From: Candidatus Apopatosoma intestinale
GTDB taxonomy: Bacteria > Bacillota > Clostridia > Oscillospirales > CAG-272
Length of the DNA stretch: 7,604 nucleotides
NCBI GenBank assembly: GCA_003524145.1
Contig: DODZ01000054.1
Span: forward strand, 1-7,604
Direction of reading: 5' to 3'
Position 1 is the first letter of the stretch; every line of letters begins with the position of its first letter. A program made the translations under genes and the position numbers. This document shows, in pieces, positions 1-5,845 of this stretch. The notes beneath the pieces were generated by a model, which was given only the letters and a program-made list of their open reading frames with translations, had not been told where the DNA came from and searched no databases.

Positions 1-153
1 TTTTCGGACAAGCGAAAAGAACACTATAAGAAAAGTTTCTTTTATGTATTTATGAAAGACCATTGGTTGACTTTGGTTTCCTCGCCTTCCCTGATTCCCG
101 ACGACCCGAAATGCGTGCCTCAGGCAATTTATTTTGGTAAAAATCACAAATGA
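1..153 (+). CDS. Possible C-terminal fragment of an unidentified protein
   Basis: A reading frame is open from the left edge to a TGA at 151-153, giving 50 residues that include VFMKDHWLTLVSS and CVPQAIYFGKN. I do not recognise the family. The start lies outside the window, and no intrinsic terminator separates it from the lipoprotein promoter at 178. The opposite strand is also open through the same stretch in one frame, which weakens the coding claim. It could be the tail of a real gene, a decayed gene or non-coding DNA. Confidence 0.25.
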   Translation, partial: FSDKRKEHYKKSFFYVFMKDHWLTLVSSPSLIPDDPKCVPQAIYFGKNHK

Positions 154-177
154 AAGAATAAAAATGCTATCATATGC

Positions 178-206
178 TTGAGAAAATATAAAAATTATGG
201 CATAAT
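178..206 (+). promoter_or_regulatory. Sigma-A promoter of the lipoprotein gene
   Basis: The -35 box TTGAGA (178-183) and -10 box CATAAT (201-206) are separated by 17 bases. TGG directly before the -10 makes it an extended -10 promoter. The predicted transcription start is near 213, leaving a leader of about 90 bases before the ATG at 305. Confidence 0.65.
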
Positions 207-304
207 ACAAACGAAAGGATAATTAAAAATGTAGGTGATACCGTTGAACAGCGGAATTTAAGACGATTTCCGAAAAAATAAAAAATATTGAAAGGAACTA
301 TATT

Positions 305-1282
305 ATGAAAAAACGATGCCTCACAGGCAGGCTGATTTCCCTTGTAATGACCGTGGCAATGCTGCTTGCGATGATGTCATTGTTTTCATCATGCGGGGAA
401 AAAGATGATTATGTTCCCGGCTCTCACGAACTCGGAACAACGGGAATATCGGTTTATCCCGAAATGGTAAAAGTCGACCTGGAATACGGCTCGAAAGATT
501 TGGGTTTTCCACTCAACTTTGTCTCCGCCAATCTCCTTTCTGAAGATAAAATAAAATTCGTTCGTCTGGAGGGCGAAAATATAGATTATTTCGAAAAAAC
601 TGCCATGACAAGACGACAGCTGGAAGATGTCACGGATGTTGAAATAAACGGCAAATATTTATATAGCTACAGTTTCAAGTCGGATATTGATATAGATTAT
701 TTTACTCCGAAGCAGATGCAGCCGCCGGATATATGGGATATACGCATAGACACCGTAGTTATCAGCATCGATGGTGAGGAATATCCTATCAAGCTTGTAA
801 ATCCCGTGAAATATAAATATCACTATAATCACGGTGGCTATAATGATATTGAAGGCAACCATATGTACGGACCTATCGTGGTATATACATTTGGTCTGAC
901 TGAGAGGTATCCCACAAATATCCACAATTATACAAGCGATATCCTTGTAAAAGATTTTTATTTCTCCGATTTTCTCGATGTCACAAGTAAAAAGCTGTAT
1001 TGTCAGGGAGTGTATCTCGGAGAGCTGACAGGTGATAAGCTATATCCGATAGGCAAGCGTTCGCAAGAGGATCGCGAATGGGGCACGGTTTATTTCAATG
1101 CGGCTTATCCGGAAAATTTCAAAGGCACAGATTTTGATTATATACTCTGCACATCTGTGCTCGAATATCAGATAGAGGGCGACGATACGGTATATAAAAT
1201 GAAATTCCCCTTCAATGCGCAGGGCTTGGGCAACAGAGAGACTGCCGAAAAGCTTCTCGCTTATGTTGAAACCCTCGGTTGA
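305..1282 (+). CDS. Predicted lipoprotein of unknown function
   Basis: This is a 325-residue secreted protein that I cannot assign to a family. The N-terminus is a classic lipoprotein signal: KKRCLTGR at residues 2-9, a hydrophobic core at about 10-27, then LFSSC with Cys30 as the predicted lipidated residue. Phe at -3 of the lipobox is less common but tolerated. The mature part, from about 31, is rich in Tyr, Asp and alternating hydrophobic residues, which suggests mostly beta structure exposed on the outer face of the membrane. There is no further membrane segment and no catalytic motif I can name. The start is fixed by AAAGGA at 291-296, 8 bases before the ATG. The gene is monocistronic, with its own promoter and a strong terminator at 1304-1338. 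Its codons look more AT-rich by eye than those of rplJ-rplL, which fits lower expression or more recent acquisition. It may be a substrate-binding, adhesion or structural lipoprotein, but nothing decides between these. Confidence 0.85.
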   Translation: MKKRCLTGRLISLVMTVAMLLAMMSLFSSCGEKDDYVPGSHELGTTGISVYPEMVKVDLEYGSKDLGFPLNFVSANLLSEDKIKFVRLEGENIDYFEKTAMTRRQLEDVTDVEINGKYLYSYSFKSDIDIDYFTPKQMQPPDIWDIRIDTVVISIDGEEYPIKLVNPVKYKYHYNHGGYNDIEGNHMYGPIVVYTFGLTERYPTNIHNYTSDILVKDFYFSDFLDVTSKKLYCQGVYLGELTGDKLYPIGKRSQEDREWGTVYFNAAYPENFKGTDFDYILCTSVLEYQIEGDDTVYKMKFPFNAQGLGNRETAEKLLAYVETLG

Positions 1283-1303
1283 TTTCGGCTTGAAACATAA
1301 TAC

Positions 1304-1338
1304 AAAAGGCGGCAGGGCTCGTGCCCGACCGCCTTTTT
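1304..1338 (+). terminator. Intrinsic terminator after the lipoprotein gene
   Basis: AAAGGCGG (1305-1312) pairs with CCGCCTTT (1329-1336). Inside it GGGC (1315-1318) pairs with GCCC (1323-1326) around a TCGT loop, with a 2x2 mismatch between the two stems. A run of five T (1334-1338) closes it. It lies about 20 bases after the stop codon and insulates the ribosomal operon from readthrough. Confidence 0.9.
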
Positions 1339-1384
1339 CGGTTTTGCGGCGGGAAATTTCCGACTTTTCCTCGGAAAATCGCGG

Positions 1385-1431
1385 AAAATTTCAAAAAAGT
1401 TATTGACAAATCATCATCGTGTGTGTATAAT
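1385..1431 (+). promoter_or_regulatory. Strong sigma-A promoter with UP-like element for rplJ-rplL
   Basis: Perfect consensus TTGACA (1403-1408) and TATAAT (1426-1431) are separated by 17 bases. They are preceded by an A/T-rich stretch at 1385-1402 that resembles an UP element contacted by the RNA polymerase alpha subunit. The predicted start is near 1438, just before the L10 leader. This is the strongest promoter in the window, as expected for ribosomal protein genes. A 7-base-pair inverted repeat lies upstream (1357-1363 with 1371-1377) and has no evident role. Confidence 0.92.
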
Positions 1432-1440
1432 ATATAGGCA

Positions 1441-1490
1441 ATCCGAAGACAGCAGGTTTTTGTAAAAGCTGAGCTATCCTGCCGAGGAGA
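1441..1490 (+). promoter_or_regulatory. L10 leader: ribosomal protein L10/L12 binding site in the rplJ mRNA
   Basis: The stretch CCGAAGACAGCAGG (1443-1456), a variable loop, and CCTGCCGAGGAGAG (1478-1490 region) match the pattern of the Firmicutes L10 leader. GCAGG (1452-1456) pairs with CCTGC (1478-1482). The flanking purine-rich GAAGAC and CGAGGAGAG form the conserved kinked internal loop. In this family the L10-L12 complex binds its own leader, which mimics its 23S rRNA site, and lowers rplJL expression when stalk protein is in excess. The position fits: just after the promoter and just before an attenuator hairpin. I assigned it from memory of the consensus; a covariance-model search would confirm it. 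Confidence 0.85.
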
Positions 1491-1510
1491 GATTTATAAA
1501 GCGATTTATT

Positions 1511-1550
1511 GTCTTTCCGTATGCTTCATTGCGGAAAGATTTTTTATTTT
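1511..1550 (+). terminator. Attenuator (leader terminator) upstream of rplJ
   Basis: TCTTTCCG (1512-1519) pairs perfectly with CGGAAAGA (1532-1539). The stem can be extended by G-T and A-T pairs on both sides, and it is followed by six T, an A and four T (1540-1550). This complete intrinsic terminator lies inside the transcribed leader, so it should stop transcription before rplJ unless an alternative fold prevents it. In Bacillus subtilis, L10-L12 binding to the leader promotes termination at an equivalent hairpin, and I infer the same here. Confidence 0.85.
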
Positions 1551-1587
1551 CAAGCTTGGCTTTATTATTACGAAAGGTGGTGTAATT

Positions 1588-2100
1588 ATGCCAAGTGTAC
1601 AGGTTCTTGAGCAGAAGAAGCAGATTGTTGCCGACCTTACCGAAAGACTGAAAAAGTCTATCGCAGGTGTTATCGTCAATTATTCCGGTATCACCGTTGA
1701 GGACGACACGGCTATGCGTGCCGAACTGAGAAAGAGCGGCGTTGAATACACTGTCATTAAAAACACTCTCACAAAGAGAGCTTGCGATGATGTCGGTTAT
1801 TCGGCTCTGGCTACATCTCTTGAAGGTATGACTGCTGTCGCTACGAGTGAAAATGATCCCGTAGCCGCTGCAAAGATACTCAAAAAGTATGCTGACAAGA
1901 TTGAAAGCTTCGAAATCAAGGCAGGCTTCGTAGATGGTTCCATTCTCGATGCCGCAGGCGTAAACGAGCTTGCTGAGCTCCCCTCCAAGGAAGCGCTCAT
2001 TGCAAAGGTTCTCGGAAGTCTCCAGTCTTCTCTCTATGGTCTGGCTTATGTTCTCCAGGCTTATGTGGACAAGCAGAACGGCGAAGATACCGCTGCTTAA
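1588..2100 (+). CDS. rplJ: 50S ribosomal protein L10 (stalk base protein)
   Basis: L10 anchors the L7/L12 dimers to the GTPase centre of the large subunit by binding 23S rRNA near L11. The protein has 170 residues, normal for the family. Residues 1 to about 130 form the rRNA-binding domain, with the typical NYSGIT at 31-36 and VIKNTL at 56-61. Residues 131-143 contain LPSKEALIAKVLG, the conserved linker before the C-terminal helix (about 144-163) that docks L12 dimers. The start is set by AAAGGTGG at 1573-1580, 7 bases before the ATG. It is the first gene of a two-gene operon with rplL, 68 bases apart, and is controlled by the leader and attenuator upstream. In most bacteria it follows rplK-rplA; here a lipoprotein gene with its own terminator takes that place. 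Confidence 0.98.
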   Translation: MPSVQVLEQKKQIVADLTERLKKSIAGVIVNYSGITVEDDTAMRAELRKSGVEYTVIKNTLTKRACDDVGYSALATSLEGMTAVATSENDPVAAAKILKKYADKIESFEIKAGFVDGSILDAAGVNELAELPSKEALIAKVLGSLQSSLYGLAYVLQAYVDKQNGEDTAA

Positions 2101-2109
2101 CCCATCACA

Positions 2110-2123
2110 GCGCCTGACGGCGC
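2110..2123 (+). other. Small hairpin between rplJ and rplL
   Basis: GCGCC (2110-2114) and GGCGC (2119-2123) form a 5-pair GC-rich stem with a TGAC loop, 9 bases after the rplJ stop. No T run follows, so it is not an intrinsic terminator. It might mark an mRNA processing site or set the stoichiometry of L7/L12 (several copies per ribosome) against L10 (one copy), but this is only inference from position. Confidence 0.4.
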
Positions 2124-2168
2124 ACAAAATTCTTTAAAAAATTCATTTAAATTACGGAGGAAATTATC

Positions 2169-2543
2169 ATGGCATCTGAAAAGATTACAGCAATCATTGA
2201 TGAAATCAAGACACTTACTATCCTCGAAGTAGCTGACCTTGTAAAGGCTCTCGAAGAGGAATTCGGCGTATCCGCTGCTCCTGTTGCAGCAGTTGCAGTT
2301 GGCGGCGCAGCAGCTCCCGCAGCTGAAGAAAAGACAGAGTTTGACGTTGTCCTCAAGGACTTCGGCGCTAAGAAGCTCGATGTTATCAAGGCAGTTCGTG
2401 AGGCTACAGGTCTCGGTCTTAAGGAAGCTAAGGAACTCGTTGAGAGTGCTCCCAAGGCTGTTAAGACCGGTGCTTCCAAGGAAGAATCCGAAGCTCTCAA
2501 GACAGCTCTTGAGGCTGCAGGCGCAACTGTTGAAATTCAGTAA
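2169..2543 (+). CDS. rplL: 50S ribosomal protein L7/L12
   Basis: This is the acidic stalk protein, present as several dimers on L10, that recruits elongation factors and stimulates their GTPase activity. It has 124 residues, normal for the family. Residues 1-33 are the helical dimerisation domain that binds L10. Residues 34-54 are the Ala/Gly/Pro-rich flexible hinge. Residues 55-124 are the globular C-terminal domain with KKLDVIKAVREATGLGLKEA at 68-87, the factor-binding helices. The start is supported by GGAGG at 2156-2160, 8 bases before the ATG. Its separate strong ribosome binding site fits the need for several copies per L10. A terminator at 2556-2589 ends the operon, so rpoB does not follow directly as it does in most bacteria. 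Confidence 0.98.
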   Translation: MASEKITAIIDEIKTLTILEVADLVKALEEEFGVSAAPVAAVAVGGAAAPAAEEKTEFDVVLKDFGAKKLDVIKAVREATGLGLKEAKELVESAPKAVKTGASKEESEALKTALEAAGATVEIQ

Positions 2544-2555
2544 TTTCGATAGAAT

Positions 2556-2589
2556 AAAAAACCGCTTTCCGATGGGAAGCGGTTTTTTT
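2556..2589. terminator. Bidirectional intrinsic terminator between convergent genes
   Basis: ACCGCTTTCC (2561-2570) pairs with GGGAAGCGGT (2574-2583) with one G-T pair and a three-base loop. Five A flank the left side and seven T the right side. On the plus strand it ends rplJ-rplL, 13 bases after the rplL stop. On the minus strand it reads equally well with a T-rich tail and would end the TspO-like gene. The 96 bases from 2590 to 2685 hold nothing else that I can identify. Confidence 0.92.
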
Positions 2590-2685
2590 CTGTCTCTGTA
2601 ACATAAGCAGCCAAAAAATATATTCTTACCATAAATGCGCAGACTTCCCCACGATGCCGTATCTTGACAAGACGCATAAAAATTT

Positions 2686-3207
2686 TCAGTTCAGCAGCAG
2701 GAGAGCAAAGCTGAAATAGAGGATATACAGCATCCACAGCGCAAAAGCAAATATCGCATAGGCGGCAATACGGTTTATTTTCAGTGCGATGGAGAAAAGC
2801 GCCGCGCAGGCGAGCATTATTATAAGCACAAGGAGCGTGCCGAGCAGAAATTCAGCCGCCGTGAACATCACCGGAATCCATACGTATACAAGTATCAGAG
2901 CGCAGGCAAAAAGCACTGCCCCGCGCGTTTTCTGCTTTGCGACGCAGCCTGCCGGCGTAGATATGATTATTGCCTGCGACACGGCAAAAAGCGCCACTGC
3001 TATTCCGAAGAAAAAGCACATGAAAAACGGTGAAAACGCACATTCGGGGAAAATTATTTCATCGCAGGCATCGCCGTCCACGCCGCCTATGGCAAAGATA
3101 ATGCCGAGTGTGACTGCCGCGGCGGCAAATATTATCACGAGGGTCGTATTTATGCAAGAAAGCTCACGGCGCACACGCCGCTTTGCATCAAGAAAGCTTG
3201 TATTCAT
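2686..3207 (-). CDS. Divergent TspO/MBR-family-like integral membrane protein
   Basis: This 173-residue protein has five predicted membrane helices (about 20-42, 58-83, 95-117, 119-142, 146-171). Both the length and the helix count fit the TspO/MBR (tryptophan-rich sensory, translocator) family, which binds porphyrins and related hydrophobic ligands. Alignment by eye supports this. DACDEIIFPECAFSP (46-60) sits where the family has a YDEI...PPxxPP-like segment. YVWIPVMF (108-115) matches the NxxWSxxFF region. KINRIAAY (143-150) followed by LWMLY (158-162) and a final LLLN matches the end of the family. The proline-rich loop, most of the tryptophans and the PYLLWVTFA-YLN signature are lost, so ligand binding may be altered. 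The start is the ATG at 3207, with GAGG (3216-3219) 8 bases upstream. The frame stays open further upstream into pcrA, but no ribosome binding site supports a longer protein. It could instead be an unrelated five-helix protein. Confidence 0.62.
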   Translation of the reverse strand: MNTSFLDAKRRVRRELSCINTTLVIIFAAAAVTLGIIFAIGGVDGDACDEIIFPECAFSPFFMCFFFGIAVALFAVSQAIIISTPAGCVAKQKTRGAVLFACALILVYVWIPVMFTAAEFLLGTLLVLIIMLACAALFSIALKINRIAAYAIFAFALWMLYILYFSFALLLLN

Positions 3208-3240
3208 CTCATTCGCCTCACTGTCATGTATTCTTGTATG

Positions 3241-3270
3241 ATTATATTCGTTCCGGCAGAAAAATATGAA
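3241..3270 (-). promoter_or_regulatory. Candidate promoter of the TspO-like gene
   Basis: Read on the minus strand, TATAAT lies at 3246-3241. TTCATA at 3270-3265 matches four of six -35 positions with an 18-base spacer. The predicted start near 3234 leaves a leader of about 27 bases. The -10 is perfect but the -35 is weak. Readthrough from pcrA is also possible, since no convincing terminator follows that gene. Confidence 0.45.
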
Positions 3271-3343
3271 TAGCCTTCGGCACGGCACTGAGCATAGTGC
3301 TTTTCTTAAATGAATGATATTGGTCGTGAGCCTCAGCTTTTTA

Positions 3344-5731
3344 TTATACCCTTCGCAGTTTTGCGTATGTCGCCATGAGTTTCTTTGTTCCCACACGGTC
3401 AAAGGCTATCTCATAGAGCGTATCCGCGCCCATTTCGCGCACGGAAAGCACTGTGCCTTCGCCAAAAACGGCATGAGAGACTCTTGTACCGATTGAGAAA
3501 ATATCCATCTGCTTTGTTTTTCCGACATTGCCGATAGCGCTCGGCTTCGAGAAGAGCTCGGCGGAGATTTGCGCCTTCCTTTTTGTCGGATAAGGCGGTT
3601 GTTCATATGCCTGCTTCTGAACGCGCGAATCTTCCCTATATCGCTCATCAATTTCCTTTATGAAGCGTGACGGCGGATTGTATTGCGTTCTGCCGTAGAG
3701 CAGGCGCTCGCGCGTATGTATCATAAAGAGCCGTACCTTTGCTCTCGTTATCGCAACATAGGCGAGCCGGCGTTCCTCCTCCAGCTCGGCTTCATCTATT
3801 GCCGATTGCTGACCCGGGAAAAGCCCCTCCTCCATCCCGGGGAGAAATACTATCGGAAATTCCAGTCCCTTTGCACTGTGCACCGTCATCAGTGTGACGG
3901 CATCAGCCTCGCTGTCATAATTATCGACATCGGCAATGAGTGCTATTTCCTCGAGAAAGCCCGCGAGACTGATTTCCTCTCCCTCGTGCGATTCCTCATA
4001 TTCAACTATATTTGAAATAAATTCATCCACGTTCTGGCGTCTGTCCGGCTCTTCTCCGTGCGCCTCGGCGGCGAGAAGCATATCGCGATAGCCCGAGAGC
4101 TGCACCGCATTTTCGGCAAGCTCATGAAGCGGGAGTTTCTCCGCCATATCACGCAGGCTGTTTATGAGGCGGCAGAAAGCATCGAGCTTTGATGCCGATT
4201 TTGAAACCGACGGATACTCTGCGGCATGCTCCATAACGGAAAACAGACTTTTTCTCTCGGTTTCGGCAATAAGAGAAAGCGCATCCACCGTAATATCTCC
4301 TATTTTACGCTTCGGCTCGTTGATGATACGCTTCAGACGCAGGTCATCATCGGGATTGTTTATGACCTGCAGATATGCAAGAACATCTTTTATTTCTTTT
4401 CTGTCATAGAATCTGTTTCCGCAAAGCACACGATACGGTATGCCGCTTCGCACAAGCGTATTTTCTATATTGTTTGACTGCACATTTGTGCGATAGAGTA
4501 CGGCGAAGTCTCCGTATTTTCGCTTTTCGCGGACGATAAGCTCCATTATCTTGTTTACAATAAATTTGCCCTCGTCATTTTGCGTCTGCACTTCCTTTAT
4601 ATAAACCTTATCTCCCTCGCCCGCATCACACCAGAGTTCCTTGCCGCGCCTGCCGAAATTATTGTGTATTACAGAGTTTGCCGCACCGAGAATATTCTCG
4701 GTAGAGCGGTAATTCTGTTCAAGCTTGATTATTTTGGTGTTCGGTATCTTGTCATCAAAATGGAGGATATTGTCTATCGTCGCACCGCGGAATTTATATA
4801 TGCTCTGGTCATCATCGCCGACAGCCATTATGTTATTGTAGCCGCCGCCGATAAGTCTCGTCAGCTCAAACTGTGCGGGGTTTGTATCCTGAAATTCATC
4901 CACAAGAACATATTGGAATTTTCCCCTGTAATATTCGAGCACATCGGGATTTTCGCGGAGCAGCTTCACCGTAAACATAATTATATCGTCGAAATCCATG
5001 GCGTTTGCTTCGGCAAGCCTTCCCTGATAGAGCGTATAGAGCGATGAAATCTGCTGGAGACGATAGTCCATGCCTGCCTCCGCATCAAATCCGTGAATAT
5101 CCGTCAGCTTGCCTTTGGCGCGGCTGATATATGAGAGTGCCGTTTTCGGCGGGATGCTCTTTTCATCTATGCCGAGCTGCTTTATACATTCCGACATCAG
5201 CTTTTTCTGGTCGTCGGTATCATATATGGTAAAGGAGGAGGAAAAACCGAGCTTTGTCGCATGCGTGCGCAAAATCCGCAGACACATTGAATGAAATGTG
5301 CCGCACCAGATATCCTTTGCCGCTTCGCCAACGAGCGCGGAAAGGCGCGTTTTCATCTCGTTTGCCGCCTTGTTTGTAAATGTTATCGCGAGCAGATTCC
5401 ACGGATCGCAGAGCGGCGTGGCAAAGCCCGCGAGAAGCTCATCGGAGGGCATTTCATCAGCTGCAGCGGCACTCTCAAGCGCCTCCAGCTCCTCCTCCGA
5501 GAGGGAAGAAGGCACAAGCGGACAGAAATATGCATTGCCATAGCGGAGTATGAAGGCTATTCTATGCACAAGTACGGTAGTTTTACCCGTGCCCGCACCT
5601 GCCAGCACAAGGAGCGCGCCGTCTGTTGTATATACGGCTTCACGCTGTCTTTCATTGAGAAATGAATATTTTTTATCAAAAAGTGCCCGCTTTGCCTTTA
5701 TATATCTTTCTTCCATGTTGTTTTTCAGCAT
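3344..5731 (-). CDS. pcrA: ATP-dependent 3'-5' DNA helicase PcrA (UvrD/Rep family, superfamily 1)
   Basis: PcrA unwinds DNA in nucleotide excision repair and plasmid replication, and removes recombinases and stalled RNA polymerase. All SF1A motifs are present. They are the Q motif LNERQ (25-29), Walker A GAGTGKTT (45-52), Ia TFTNKAA (117-123), GTFHSMC (144-150), Walker B DEFQDT (278-283), III GDDDQSIYKFRGA (305-317), IV LEQNYRS (337-343), V TVHSAKGLEF (616-625) and VI RRLAYVAITRAK (654-665). Residues 746-795 form the Tudor-like C-terminal domain (VSHAVFGEGTV) that contacts RNA polymerase. At 795 residues it is longer than the usual 720-750, mainly because of an acidic insert at about 64-108 between Walker A and motif Ia. 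The first ATG (5731) is chosen because AAGGAA lies 8 bases upstream; Met6 has no ribosome binding site. It has its own promoter at 5794-5766. Confidence 0.96.
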   Translation of the reverse strand: MLKNNMEERYIKAKRALFDKKYSFLNERQREAVYTTDGALLVLAGAGTGKTTVLVHRIAFILRYGNAYFCPLVPSSLSEEELEALESAAAADEMPSDELLAGFATPLCDPWNLLAITFTNKAANEMKTRLSALVGEAAKDIWCGTFHSMCLRILRTHATKLGFSSSFTIYDTDDQKKLMSECIKQLGIDEKSIPPKTALSYISRAKGKLTDIHGFDAEAGMDYRLQQISSLYTLYQGRLAEANAMDFDDIIMFTVKLLRENPDVLEYYRGKFQYVLVDEFQDTNPAQFELTRLIGGGYNNIMAVGDDDQSIYKFRGATIDNILHFDDKIPNTKIIKLEQNYRSTENILGAANSVIHNNFGRRGKELWCDAGEGDKVYIKEVQTQNDEGKFIVNKIMELIVREKRKYGDFAVLYRTNVQSNNIENTLVRSGIPYRVLCGNRFYDRKEIKDVLAYLQVINNPDDDLRLKRIINEPKRKIGDITVDALSLIAETERKSLFSVMEHAAEYPSVSKSASKLDAFCRLINSLRDMAEKLPLHELAENAVQLSGYRDMLLAAEAHGEEPDRRQNVDEFISNIVEYEESHEGEEISLAGFLEEIALIADVDNYDSEADAVTLMTVHSAKGLEFPIVFLPGMEEGLFPGQQSAIDEAELEEERRLAYVAITRAKVRLFMIHTRERLLYGRTQYNPPSRFIKEIDERYREDSRVQKQAYEQPPYPTKRKAQISAELFSKPSAIGNVGKTKQMDIFSIGTRVSHAVFGEGTVLSVREMGADTLYEIAFDRVGTKKLMATYAKLRRV

Positions 5732-5765
5732 TTTTCTTTTTCCTTATCTGCTTTTCTTTATATTC

Positions 5766-5794
5766 AGTATACCATAAATTCCGCCGCGAATCAA
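5766..5794 (-). promoter_or_regulatory. Sigma-A promoter of pcrA
   Basis: On the minus strand the -35 box TTGATT (5794-5789) and -10 box TATACT (5771-5766) are separated by 17 bases. TGG directly before the -10 gives an extended -10. The start near 5759 gives a leader of about 28 bases. No LexA box (CGAACN4GTTCG type) is visible around it, so SOS control is not indicated. Confidence 0.8.
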
Positions 5795-5797
5795 CAT

Positions 5798-5834
5798 AAA
5801 AAGTAAAAACCGTCGGATTTTTTGCCGACGGTTT
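5798..5834 (-). terminator. Intrinsic terminator after the carD-like gene
   Basis: AAACCGTCGG (minus strand 5834-5825) pairs with CCGACGGTTT (5816-5807) around an 8-base A-rich loop. It is followed by T-rich sequence (TTTTT, AC, TTTTT) down to 5798. It begins 11 bases after the carD-like stop and lies just upstream of the pcrA promoter, so the two genes are separate transcription units. Confidence 0.88.
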
Positions 5835-5845
5835 AATATGACTGT

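Noticed and set aside
1357..1377. Inverted repeat TTTCCGA/TCGGAAA as a second terminator of the lipoprotein gene
   Set aside because: No T run follows it and a stronger terminator precedes it; it is probably just upstream promoter DNA.
1474..2127. Long open frame on the minus strand opposite rplJ
   Set aside because: It is antisense to an unmistakable L10 gene and its leader, has no ribosome binding site, and its translation matches no family.
2284..2601. Second plus-strand frame inside rplL running past its stop
   Set aside because: It is an out-of-frame shadow of the Ala/Lys-rich L7/L12 gene and runs through the terminator, with Gln/Leu/Arg-rich low-complexity translation.
2657..2667. CCGTATCTTGA shared with 7303-7313
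   Set aside because: Several 11-base matches are expected by chance in a window of this size.
2789..3241. Plus-strand frame opposite the TspO-like gene
   Set aside because: The minus-strand reading has five clean hydrophobic helices, a ribosome binding site and a terminator; the plus reading has none of these.
3285..3300. Hairpin GCACT/AGTGC after pcrA as its terminator
   Set aside because: The T run (TTTTCTT) follows it only on the plus strand, where there is no gene; on the minus strand no T run follows.
3208..3402. N-terminal extension of the TspO-like protein up to 3402
   Set aside because: It would overlap the end of pcrA, has no ribosome binding site, and adds hydrophilic residues before a well-supported start at 3207.
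4580..5047. Plus-strand frame of about 155 codons opposite pcrA
   Set aside because: It is antisense to conserved helicase motifs II-IV and has no initiation signals.
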